Source of the DNA: an uncultured Muribaculaceae bacterium
GTDB lineage: Bacteria; Bacteroidota; Bacteroidia; Bacteroidales; Muribaculaceae
Length of the DNA stretch: 64,000 nt
Direction of reading: 5' to 3'
Assembly (NCBI GenBank): GCA_958439725.1
Contig: CAUBWJ010000001.1
Coordinates: 146,864 to 210,863 of the forward strand
Shown: piece by piece, positions 18,589-26,513 of the stretch
Layout of the letters: each line of letters begins with the position of its first letter
Numbering within the stretch: the first letter of the stretch is position 1
The notes under the pieces: model-generated
What the model saw: only the letters and a program-made list of their open reading frames with translations
Databases searched by the model: none
Told to the model about the DNA's origin: nothing
Translations under genes and position numbers: made by a program

Positions 18589-18618
18589 CAAAGTTATACA
18601 TTGAGATTAGAATACCAA
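18589..18618 (-). promoter_or_regulatory. Possible promoter for the Abi-like gene
   Basis: Minus-strand TAACTTTG (18589-18596) is preceded by TTG (18616-18618) at a 19-base spacing. It faces the Abi-like gene with a long leader that includes a CTACA/TGTAG palindrome at 18489-18501. Confidence 0.5.
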
Positions 18619-18698
18619 CTATTTAGGCATATAACATTCCCACACAAAAAACAGACGACAAACGGCACCTTAACTTTTTTATTTTCTCAGTGCATTAG

Positions 18699-18730
18699 TT
18701 TGCTTATGCCAATGATTTATATTAGATTTG
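18699..18730 (+). promoter_or_regulatory. Bacteroidetes-type promoter for the secreted protein at 18832
   Basis: TTTG (18699-18702), 20 bases, TAGATTTG (18723-18730), about 100 bases before the ATG at 18832. It supports that start over an in-frame upstream extension. Confidence 0.7.
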
Positions 18731-18831
18731 CAATAGTTACAGAAAGAATTCCGGCAAGATTATTTCAGAAGCATGTTTACCGGGATGCTTGCCATGGAAA
18801 GAACCATTCATTAACATTAAACCGTTTACTT

Positions 18832-19386
18832 ATGAAACGCATTCTCTCACTTGCCTTATGCCTGTTCGCAGCAGGTGTAACCTTTGCCCAGAGCTATGAA
18901 CCGAAATGGGTGGGCGATGTCAACATCGTCACTTTCGACACCGACACCGTGACAACTCCCGCAGAGAAATCAAACGTGCAGATAAAGACCTCCGACTCGG
19001 CCGGACGCATTCTTTTCGGCATAGGCAACACCCGACGCAAAATTGTGATAAAAGGAGGTCGCTCGGCCGTTCAGCTCCAGCCTACCGATACCGTAACCCT
19101 CATCGTGCGCTGCAAGGACAATGATTATGACCCGACATCATTTATCCAGGTGGTGAAATTCGAGGAAAAGAAAAAAGAACGCAAAGCCGAAATATCCAAC
19201 GTAAACTGGCTTGGCAGCGTTTCGGAAGGCAACATGACCTATGTTCCTTATCAGGCCGACAAGTACGGTTCCAACTCTTACATACTCAAATTCAAGGCAG
19301 AACCCGGTGAATTCGGCGTGCGCAATTTCAACCCCGAGAACGTCGACGAACGCTCTATGGTTTTCTATTGTTTCGGACTGCACTAA
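18832..19386 (+). CDS. Secreted protein of unknown function
   Basis: 184 aa from the ATG at 18832, which begins a clear signal peptide (MKRILSLALCLFAAGVTFAQ, cleavage after FAQ). An upstream in-frame extension to 18535 is rejected because it crosses the predicted promoter and adds AT-rich non-coding-like residues before the signal peptide. The mature part is predicted beta-rich (many short strands separated by DT/DN turns, a Lys/Glu cluster KFEEKKKERKAE around residue 108). I do not recognise a family. A GNAT acetyltransferase gene starts 3 bases after its stop, so they may be co-transcribed. Confidence 0.8.
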   Translation: MKRILSLALCLFAAGVTFAQSYEPKWVGDVNIVTFDTDTVTTPAEKSNVQIKTSDSAGRILFGIGNTRRKIVIKGGRSAVQLQPTDTVTLIVRCKDNDYDPTSFIQVVKFEEKKKERKAEISNVNWLGSVSEGNMTYVPYQADKYGSNSYILKFKAEPGEFGVRNFNPENVDERSMVFYCFGLH

Positions 19387-19389
19387 GCA

Positions 19390-19911
19390 ATGGAAGGGGC
19401 AGAATCGCCACAATTATTGTCCGTCCGCAGGGCCACGCCTTCCGACCTCGACTCGATAATGGTCGTGATTGACGCGGCGCGCGCCATAATGCGCGCCACG
19501 GGCAATCTCACACAATGGCCTGAAGGATACCCCTCGCGGATTACGATAGAACATGACATCAAGTCAGGCAATTTCTACATAATATGTGACGCCAACGGCG
19601 CCGCGCAGGGATGCTTCGCCTTGATTTCCGGCCCGGACCCCACTTATGCCCGGATAGAGGGGGAGTGGCTTAACGACAAGCCTTACGGCGTGATTCACCG
19701 CCTCGCCTCAAAAGGAGAACAACGGGGAGTAGCCGATGCGTGCCTCGACTTCTGCCTTGCGCAGAAAGACGTTATCAGAATTGACACCCATGCCGACAAC
19801 CGTCCCATGCTCCGCTGGCTTGAAAAGCGGGGATTCACGCATTGCGGCGTAATCCATATCGCCGACGGCTCGCCACGCGAAGCCTTTATGCTCGACCGTA
19901 GCCATGAATAG
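19390..19911 (+). CDS. GNAT family N-acetyltransferase
   Basis: 173 aa. The GNAT fold is recognised from VRRATPSDLDSIMVVIDAAR at the N-terminus, the core strand GCFALISG, and the C-terminal IRIDTHADNRPMLRWLEKRGF followed by HCGVIHI, which is the usual acetyl-CoA enzyme ending (NxxMxxxxEKxGF). The pyrophosphate-binding loop is atypical (SKGEQRGVAD). The substrate is unknown. Its last codons overlap the following glycosyltransferase start by 8 bases, so the two are translationally coupled. Confidence 0.88.
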   Translation: MEGAESPQLLSVRRATPSDLDSIMVVIDAARAIMRATGNLTQWPEGYPSRITIEHDIKSGNFYIICDANGAAQGCFALISGPDPTYARIEGEWLNDKPYGVIHRLASKGEQRGVADACLDFCLAQKDVIRIDTHADNRPMLRWLEKRGFTHCGVIHIADGSPREAFMLDRSHE

Positions 19912-20869
19912 ACCACAAGCCACAGTCTCGATAATCGTGCCCGTATACAATCCGGGCCCTTACCTGCGCGCCTGCATAGATAGCGCTTTAGGCCAGACCT
20001 ACAGAGATATAGAGTTAATTCTGGTAGATGACGGCTCTACAGACGGTTCATCAGCGGTTATCGACCGTTATGCGGCATCAGACTCCCGTGTAACTACCCT
20101 ACGCCAGCCCAACCGTGGGCTCTCCGCTGCCCGGAATGCCGGACTTGACATCGCGCAGGGCGATTTCATAACTTTTCTGGATGCCGACGACATCCTTCAT
20201 CCCCGCTTCATAGAACTTCTCACGGAACAGCTTAATGCCGGCGCCGACATCGCCGCTTGTGATTTCACCCGCAAGGAAACGGAGCTGACAGACGCTGTCC
20301 GCGACGAAGAACTGATATCGATGTCAGGCCATGATGCCCTCGAATCAATGCTATACCAGACCTCACGACTGCGCCACTCCGCATGGGGCAAGATTTACCG
20401 CCGTGAGCTCTGGAACGGCCTCAGATATCCAGACTGCTGGTTCGAAGACCTCCACATATCCGCCGACCTTTTTCCCAAAGCCGCCAGTTTGACTTTCATC
20501 CCCGCGAAACTTTATTTTTACCGCGACAACCCTGACGGGTTCATGGCCAGGAAAGACGGCTCTCGCTTCGACGCGGTAAAAGCCACCATAAACGTGTGGG
20601 CCATAACTTCCTCAATCAGCGGGGCCCTGCAACGCGCCTCCACCGACCGGATTCTGAGCGCAGCCCTGAATTTCCTGGTCATGGCTGTACGCCACCGCAT
20701 CCCGGTGAGCGCGAAGAATATGGAATTGTGCATCAGCCTCATAAAATTACACCGCAAAAACACGCTTATGAACCCTCTGTGCCGCCGCAAGAACCGGCTG
20801 GGAGCCTTGGCTTCATACCTCGGTGTGCTCACGGTGCTGAAACTTGCCTGCCGCAAGAGCGGAAAATAA
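19904..20869 (+). CDS. Glycosyltransferase family 2
   Basis: 321 aa inverting GT-A enzyme. VSIIVPVYNPGPYLRACIDS begins the nucleotide-sugar fold, with ILVDDGSTDGSS and the DxD-type FLDADD near residue 90. The acceptor part contains AWGKIYRREL and CWFEDLHIS, typical of polysaccharide and glycoprotein GT2s. No transmembrane helix is evident. It overlaps the GNAT gene by 8 bases. With three other glycosyltransferases within 6 kb it suggests a dispersed surface-glycan locus, but donor and acceptor are unknown. Confidence 0.9.
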   Translation: MNRPQATVSIIVPVYNPGPYLRACIDSALGQTYRDIELILVDDGSTDGSSAVIDRYAASDSRVTTLRQPNRGLSAARNAGLDIAQGDFITFLDADDILHPRFIELLTEQLNAGADIAACDFTRKETELTDAVRDEELISMSGHDALESMLYQTSRLRHSAWGKIYRRELWNGLRYPDCWFEDLHISADLFPKAASLTFIPAKLYFYRDNPDGFMARKDGSRFDAVKATINVWAITSSISGALQRASTDRILSAALNFLVMAVRHRIPVSAKNMELCISLIKLHRKNTLMNPLCRRKNRLGALASYLGVLTVLKLACRKSGK

Positions 20870-20902
20870 TAACATTAGGCTGAAACATAGTCTCAAAATG
20901 AT

Positions 20903-20910
20903 TATATTTG
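20903..20910 (+). promoter_or_regulatory. -7 promoter element for the TlpA-like gene
   Basis: TATATTTG lies 31 bases before the ATG at 20942; the upstream TTTG element is not clear. Confidence 0.5.
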
Positions 20911-20941
20911 CCAAAAATTTCAAACCCATTCACAAAACAAC

Positions 20942-22045
20942 ATGAAAATTTTTGCAATAGCAGCGGCAGTGGCGGCTGCGCTCGGCATTTCCGCCCAGGC
21001 TGCCGATGTTAATCCGGTAATGGTAGTCAAGACCGCCGCTTCGCCCGACACAATAAAATTTCTGGTGATGACCACCGCGCCCGACGAGCTCAAGCCCGAT
21101 CCCGAGACGCGCCGTCAGCTCACGCTCCTTCCGGGTCAGACCGAGGCCGTCCTTTCCCCCGGTGAAACTGACGAAGAGCCCCTGCATTATCTGCTCTATC
21201 AGCAGACGCCCCAGGGCATGAGAACCGTAGGCGACATTTACCGTGCTCCGGGCCAGACCATAACCATAGACCTTTCGGCAGACCCGGCCACCGTAAGCGG
21301 CTCTCCCCTCATGGACAACATCAATGCCGCCCGTCAAAGTATTGCCCCCGCCATGAAAGCGATATCAGAGGCTGTCAAGGCACGCGACGAGGAAGCTTAC
21401 CACAAAGCTGTTGAACAGACCCGCAAGGGCGCCGCTGACTTCATCCGCAATAATCCATCAAATCCGGGTTCCATCGAGCTGATGAATATACTCTCTTCCG
21501 ATCAGATGGACGTGGCCGAAATGATTAAACCCGAGGCCAAAGAGGACATCAACGGCCCCATGTATGATTATTACATGAGCCGTTTCAAGGCCGCACAGCA
21601 GCGCAAAATCCAGGCCGAGAAAGTGGCTCCCGGCAAGCCCGCTCCCGATTTCAGCCTGCCCGACCCGACCGGCAAGATGGTGAGCCTCTCTTCGCTCAAA
21701 GGCAAATACGTGATGCTCGACTTCTGGGGCTCATGGTGCGGATGGTGCATCAAAGGCATTCCCCAGATGAAAGAGCAGTACGAGCGTCTGAAGGACAAAG
21801 TGTACTTTGTGAGCATAGCCTGCAACGACTCCAAGCAGGCCTGGACCGCCGCCCTTGAGAAATATAACATGCCGTGGATTCAGCTCTGGAGCGACCCCGA
21901 CATCCTCGCCACCGAATCGGTGATGACACTCTATGCCGTGGAAGGCTTCCCGACCAAATTCATCATCGGCCCCGACGGAAACATCGTCAACAAAGTTGTC
22001 GGTGAAGACCCCTCGTTCTACGACCTCTTTGACAATCTGAAATAA
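20942..22045 (+). CDS. TlpA-like periplasmic thiol-disulfide oxidoreductase
   Basis: 367 aa. A signal peptide (MKIFAIAAAVAAALGISAQA) leads to an N-terminal DUF4369-like beta domain, a helical middle (about 130-215) and a C-terminal thioredoxin fold. The redox motif is WCGWC (CxxC in GSWCGWCIKGIP, about residues 263-266), and the cis-proline loop reads VEGFPTKFI. Such Bacteroidetes proteins reduce or isomerise disulfides of exported proteins; targets are unknown. The following gene (47 bases on) is a lipoprotein of the same architecture without the cysteines, so the pair may work together. Confidence 0.92.
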   Translation: MKIFAIAAAVAAALGISAQAADVNPVMVVKTAASPDTIKFLVMTTAPDELKPDPETRRQLTLLPGQTEAVLSPGETDEEPLHYLLYQQTPQGMRTVGDIYRAPGQTITIDLSADPATVSGSPLMDNINAARQSIAPAMKAISEAVKARDEEAYHKAVEQTRKGAADFIRNNPSNPGSIELMNILSSDQMDVAEMIKPEAKEDINGPMYDYYMSRFKAAQQRKIQAEKVAPGKPAPDFSLPDPTGKMVSLSSLKGKYVMLDFWGSWCGWCIKGIPQMKEQYERLKDKVYFVSIACNDSKQAWTAALEKYNMPWIQLWSDPDILATESVMTLYAVEGFPTKFIIGPDGNIVNKVVGEDPSFYDLFDNLK

Positions 22046-22092
22046 CCGGGAATCTATCCCCGCATCAATACATTTATACATACCATCGTTTT

Positions 22093-23181
22093 ATGTCTAA
22101 ACTTCTGAATATACTCGCTCCCGCCGCCGTTCTGCTTCTGGCCGCGTCATGCTCTCGCTCCTCGGAGTGGCATGTGAAAGGCAACGTGGAAGGCGGTGCC
22201 GACAAGACCATGCTTCTCGAAGCATCCTCCAACGGACACTGGTACCCGATAGACACAGTGACAATCGCAAGCAACGGATCGTTCGAGGCATCACAGCCGG
22301 CCGCCGGCTATCCCGACATCTACCGTCTGAATCTCGACGGCAAGACCATCTACTTCCCCATTGACTCGATAGAGACCGTGACGGTGAGCACCAAGGCCGG
22401 CGCATTCGATACAGACTATACTGTAGAAGGAACTGCCTCCGCCGACATGCTGATGAACGTTGACAACCGCATACAGCAGGCCATCAACGCCCATAATTCA
22501 GGCGATCTTACCGCCGACACCTCACTGAAGCATGACCTCACCGAGACTCTGCTGGCGGATCCCTCGGGAATCGTGGCATATTATATCATCTGCAAGAGCG
22601 TAAACGGTCGCCCCATTTTCTCCCCTGCAGTGAAATCCGACCTCCGCATTATCGGCGCCGTTGCAAACGCCTACAGCGAGAAGCGTCCTGCCGACCCCCG
22701 CACCGCTTATCTGAAGAACCTTTTCCTGAGCAACAAGCCAAGAAACATAACAGTGAGCGATTCCATCACCGCCGGTGAGATAGGATATTTCAACATCGAC
22801 CTCTTTGACGCCCGCGGTCAGAAGCAGTCGCTTGAGGCCCTCGCCGAGAAGAAGCCTATGGTGCTCCTGAACTTCACCTCCTTCTCCGAGACCTTCTCCC
22901 CCGGACTGAACGTAACGCTCAACAAGCTTTACGACCGCTACTCATCGCAGGGTCTCGGTATCTATCAGGTGGCTCTTGACTCCGATGAATACAAGTGGCG
23001 TCAGGCTGCCAAGAATCTACCCTGGATTTCAGTGTATAACTCTCAGGCCGAAGGCGAATCTGCACTCGTACAGTACAATGTTTATGTGCTCCCCACATTC
23101 TTCATCATCAAGGATGATACAGTGGCCGAGCGCATAACGAATCCCGCCGACCTCGAGAAAGCCGTGGCAAAATACTTCTGA
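22093..23181 (+). CDS. DUF4369/thioredoxin-like lipoprotein lacking the CxxC motif
   Basis: 362 aa. A lipobox (LLLAASC, Cys about residue 19) predicts a lipoprotein. The N-terminal DUF4369-like domain (WHVKGNVEGGADKTMLLEAS) is followed by a helical linker and a C-terminal TlpA-like domain. Where the active-site cysteines should be, the sequence reads NFTSFSETFSPGLN, with no Cys. The cis-proline strand (YVLPTFFIIKD) is kept. It is therefore probably not a redox enzyme but a binding or scaffold paralogue; similar Cys-less members occur in other Bacteroidetes. It is likely co-transcribed with the active TlpA-like gene upstream. Confidence 0.87.
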   Translation: MSKLLNILAPAAVLLLAASCSRSSEWHVKGNVEGGADKTMLLEASSNGHWYPIDTVTIASNGSFEASQPAAGYPDIYRLNLDGKTIYFPIDSIETVTVSTKAGAFDTDYTVEGTASADMLMNVDNRIQQAINAHNSGDLTADTSLKHDLTETLLADPSGIVAYYIICKSVNGRPIFSPAVKSDLRIIGAVANAYSEKRPADPRTAYLKNLFLSNKPRNITVSDSITAGEIGYFNIDLFDARGQKQSLEALAEKKPMVLLNFTSFSETFSPGLNVTLNKLYDRYSSQGLGIYQVALDSDEYKWRQAAKNLPWISVYNSQAEGESALVQYNVYVLPTFFIIKDDTVAERITNPADLEKAVAKYF

Positions 23182-23190
23182 TAAAGAATT

Positions 23191-24159
23191 TCAAATATGG
23201 CGTTTGAGCCATGCGATGCTCCGCAGCCCCACACGGTTGCGGAGCATTTTTTCATACCCCTTCCCCTTCAGCGTGAGCTTCGCACCCGTTTCCCTCACCG
23301 CTTCTACCGCCTGAGTTGCCACCAGTTCGCTTCCCGAGGCGGCCGCGCATCCCAGCATATATCCGGCCATATCGTTCAGTCCGCGGATAACCCGCGGCTC
23401 ATTTCGCAGTCCGTAAGCCTGCGCGAGATGATGCACGGCCCGGCACAGGCCGGCGGCGAACAGCGCTCGGCGCTCCGGATCGGGGGTGCGCGTGATTGAA
23501 GCTGGCGCGGGAGTATAATCAAGGGTCACAGCCGGGTCAAAAGCTACATCGCCCGCAGCGAGCAGAGCAAGCATCACGGGAAGGTCCTCGCAACGGAAGC
23601 GCGGGTCGCAGACCGCGCCCGGATTGTCGCGCATCAGTTTCGTGAGAATGCTTCGGCGGTACATCATTGCCGAAAGCATCATGGAGGTGGGCCGGTCAAG
23701 AGCCAGAAGAGAGGTCATCGTATCGCGGGAGGAGGCCTGCGACACATCGGCTCCGTTTACGCTTCCGCCATCCTTCCAGCGCGAACTTACAGCAACCAGT
23801 GCAGGCGCGGAATCAAGCATGGCGGCGTGACGTGAAAGCGCTGAAGGGTCGCAACGGCAGTCATCACCCGCCACATCGGTCACGTATCTGCCGCAGCAAT
23901 GCTCCAGAGCATAAAAATAGTTTGCCGGGATACCTAAATTAGAATGAACAGGAAGGAGCCGCACACGGTCGGGATATCGTACGGCAATGCTTTCCAGGAG
24001 TTCTCGGGTGCCGTCAGTGGAACCGTCGTCGGAAATCACCACCTCATACTCCACACCCCGGCTCTCAAGCACACTCATCACCGCCCTCTCGGCCGTAGAA
24101 ACCTGATTATACGTGAGCACTATCACCGAAACCGCAGGCTCTTCTATCCGCTCTTTCAT
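23191..24159 (-). CDS. Glycosyltransferase family 2
   Basis: 322 aa GT-A enzyme. VSVIVLTYNQVSTAERAVMS and VVISDDGSTDGTREL are the standard GT2 N-terminal motifs. The metal-binding acidic motif is in VTDVAGDDCRCDPS near 95, and a CEDLPVM segment is in the acceptor part. Its start overlaps the stop of the GT4 gene by 4 bases (ATGA), so the two are one transcript. Convergent with the thioredoxin-like lipoprotein, with 9 bases between stops and no visible terminator. Confidence 0.9.
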   Translation of the reverse strand: MKERIEEPAVSVIVLTYNQVSTAERAVMSVLESRGVEYEVVISDDGSTDGTRELLESIAVRYPDRVRLLPVHSNLGIPANYFYALEHCCGRYVTDVAGDDCRCDPSALSRHAAMLDSAPALVAVSSRWKDGGSVNGADVSQASSRDTMTSLLALDRPTSMMLSAMMYRRSILTKLMRDNPGAVCDPRFRCEDLPVMLALLAAGDVAFDPAVTLDYTPAPASITRTPDPERRALFAAGLCRAVHHLAQAYGLRNEPRVIRGLNDMAGYMLGCAAASGSELVATQAVEAVRETGAKLTLKGKGYEKMLRNRVGLRSIAWLKRHI

Positions 24160-25391
24160 TCTATATGCGATATCATATCAACAAAAGCGGGGCGAAGCAT
24201 CGCGGCATTGAAGTCGCTATTCCAGCGGGAAAGAGCCGCCTCACGCATCGCCTCGGAACGGAAATCACTGTCGAGATAAGGTGCTATTCCTCTCACGAAC
24301 TCCTCATCGATGGAATCCGGCGAAAGCAGAAGCCCGCACTCATCGTTAACCACCTCATTGAGGGCCTCCACATCTGTGGCAACAACCGGCACACCGTAGG
24401 CAAGGGCCTCGCACACGGCTACAGCCCGGCCTCCCTCATGGAGACTCAGAATCATGAACCAGTCCACGGCCTCGTCGCGATAAATTCTCTGAACCCCGGC
24501 GTTGGGAAGGGCTCCGCGCAGTTCCACCTCAAGATTGGGAGGACAATCCTTCACAGCCTCGCGCACTGCCGCCATAGTGGGACCGTCACCCACATGGATC
24601 CAGCGGATTGCCGTGTCGGGGCGCGCGACCGCAAGGGCTCTGAGCAGACGCGCGTTCATCTCCACCCGTTTGTTCTCATCCACGCGTGATACGGAAAGAA
24701 ACGTAAACCGCCGGTCAGCGCGCTTATGCCGCGCGGCAACAGTCTCAGGATACAATTTAAGACATCCTAAAGTCGACACCCTGACTTTATCATCGGCAGA
24801 AGCCTTCGGACACGTCCGTTTCAGATAGTCGGCTCCGGCCTGACTTGCGGCATAGACCGCTTCCGCCTCACGGATCATCCGGTGGCGGAGCCTCCCGCCA
24901 AGAACGGTAAACAAGTCATGGCCATGCGCGCGAGAGACAAAACGGATTTCCGGATGGTCAGCCTTCAGCAACGCAAGCGCCGCCGCGGGAAAATCGAACC
25001 AGAAGGTGTAGAACAGCGTGTTTTCCCACGAAAGGCCCCGCTCCCCCACCATACGGCACAGAAAAGCGGCAAAAGCCCGCGCCGCGGCGCCGAAGGCGAT
25101 GCCACGGCGCGTGATATCGCCCCGCGCGTCAAGCCACAGACGCGGATTGGCAAGAAATCGGGAACGCCGCGCGCGGCTGTTCCAATCGGCTCCTAAGGCC
25201 CACGATGTATCGGTTTCGACGCCTTCCAACGGGGTGACGGCCCCTCCTCCGCGTAGCGTCACAGGGACAATAATCACCCTCCGGAACTTGCGGCGCAAGG
25301 CATCAAGCTCCGGCTCCACAAACGACGGCTCAGTAGCCGACCATTGCGGAAAAGAATTGGTAATCAACACCAGATTCTCACGTTTTGACAT
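24156..25391 (-). CDS. Glycosyltransferase family 4 (GT-B fold)
   Basis: 411 aa retaining-type glycosyltransferase. The N-terminal acceptor half has LVLITNSFPQWSATEPSFVE and RFVSRAHGHDLF. The C-terminal donor half has FLSVSRVDENKRVEMN, IHVGDGPT, and the E-x7-E-type segment LSLHEGGRAVAVCEALAYGV with VVATDVEALNEVV. It is the first gene of a two-gene minus-strand unit with the adjoining GT2. It probably builds surface polysaccharide or O-glycan; the sugar donor is unknown. Confidence 0.9.
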   Translation of the reverse strand: MSKRENLVLITNSFPQWSATEPSFVEPELDALRRKFRRVIIVPVTLRGGGAVTPLEGVETDTSWALGADWNSRARRSRFLANPRLWLDARGDITRRGIAFGAAARAFAAFLCRMVGERGLSWENTLFYTFWFDFPAAALALLKADHPEIRFVSRAHGHDLFTVLGGRLRHRMIREAEAVYAASQAGADYLKRTCPKASADDKVRVSTLGCLKLYPETVAARHKRADRRFTFLSVSRVDENKRVEMNARLLRALAVARPDTAIRWIHVGDGPTMAAVREAVKDCPPNLEVELRGALPNAGVQRIYRDEAVDWFMILSLHEGGRAVAVCEALAYGVPVVATDVEALNEVVNDECGLLLSPDSIDEEFVRGIAPYLDSDFRSEAMREAALSRWNSDFNAAMLRPAFVDMISHIE

Positions 25392-25431
25392 AGGCTGGAA
25401 ATAAACGACGGCTAAGTTACAAAAAAATGAT

Positions 25432-25439
25432 TACATTTG
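25432..25439 (+). promoter_or_regulatory. -7 promoter element for the GT2 gene at 25487
   Basis: TACATTTG sits 47 bases before the ATG, in the short spacer shared with the divergent GT4 gene. No clear TTTG partner. Confidence 0.5.
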
Positions 25440-25486
25440 TAGATTGAACTTCCGGGTTAACCCGCCCACCGCAAGAGCATATATCA

Positions 25487-26500
25487 ATGAACAACAACCG
25501 TTTCATACCCACCATAGTGGTGCCGGTGCTCGATCGCGCCGACATGATAAGCACCACGCTCGATTCCATCGCGGCCCAGACCCTTCGGCCGCTCAGCGTG
25601 ATAGTGGTTGACAACGGTTCCACCGACGCCACTCCGGAGATAGTATCCAAATGGATTGCCCGGAATTCCGGGAACGGGATTTCGGCAATGCTTCTGACGG
25701 AACCGCGCCGCGGAGCGGCAATAGCCCGCAATGCCGGACTGAGGCGTGTGGAATCGGAGTATGTGATGTTTTTCGACTCCGACGATGTGATGCTGCCAGG
25801 CCACATGGAGCGCGTGGCTAAGGCTCTCGCCGAGCGCCCCGACGCCGACATGATACGCTGGGAAATCTCCCGCCTCGACAGCGACGGCTGGCTGGAGCGC
25901 ACGGAGCACAACGATCCCGACCCGCTGCGGCTGCACATAATGCATGCCACCTACGCCACGGCACGGTTTGCCGTGCGCACTTCCATGATAAAGGAATCGG
26001 GCGGCTGGGACGAATCGCTCACCACCTGGGACGACCTCGAGCTGGGCACGCGCCTGCTCGCGCGCCGCCCCGTAGCTATTAAACTCTCGGGGGAGCCGAC
26101 AGTGAGGACTACGGTTCATCCCGACAGCCTCACCGGGCCCTCCTTCTCCTCACGCGCCGAGGCCGAGATTGCAGCTCTCGACATCATGGAGCGCGACCTG
26201 CAGCTGGCCGGGCGCCCGGAATATGTGCCGCTGGTCGACGCTCGCCGCATGATTCTCGCCGCCGAGCTGACGCGCGAGAACAATCCCGAGGCCGGGCGCC
26301 GTCTCCGGCGCCAGACAGCCCGCGACGACTACCCCGCAGGGAAATTATTCAGACTTCTTGCGGTCTATACCGTGCAGCGCCTCGCCGGCCACGGCGGCTC
26401 GGCCCTCGCTCTGGCATCCCTCTCCCCCCGCCCTCCCCGTGGCCCAAAAGCCGTCAAAGCATCGGAAAACAGCCCGGAACCCAAGCAAAAAACCAAATAA
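25487..26500 (+). CDS. Glycosyltransferase family 2
   Basis: 337 aa. IVVPVLDRADMISTTLDSIA, VIVVDNGSTDATPEI and the DxD-like FFDSDDV around residue 92 identify the GT2 fold. The WDDLELGTRLLAR segment in the second half matches the ED-type acceptor motif of the family. The C-terminus is a Pro/Lys-rich low-complexity tail. The acyl-CoA synthetase gene begins 13 bases after its stop, so the two are likely co-transcribed; a functional link is not obvious. Confidence 0.88.
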   Translation: MNNNRFIPTIVVPVLDRADMISTTLDSIAAQTLRPLSVIVVDNGSTDATPEIVSKWIARNSGNGISAMLLTEPRRGAAIARNAGLRRVESEYVMFFDSDDVMLPGHMERVAKALAERPDADMIRWEISRLDSDGWLERTEHNDPDPLRLHIMHATYATARFAVRTSMIKESGGWDESLTTWDDLELGTRLLARRPVAIKLSGEPTVRTTVHPDSLTGPSFSSRAEAEIAALDIMERDLQLAGRPEYVPLVDARRMILAAELTRENNPEAGRRLRRQTARDDYPAGKLFRLLAVYTVQRLAGHGGSALALASLSPRPPRGPKAVKASENSPEPKQKTK

Positions 26501-26513
26501 AGTATATATAACC

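Noticed and set aside
18535..18831. N-terminal extension of the secreted protein at 18832
   Set aside because: It crosses a good promoter (18699-18730) and hides the signal peptide in the middle of the protein.
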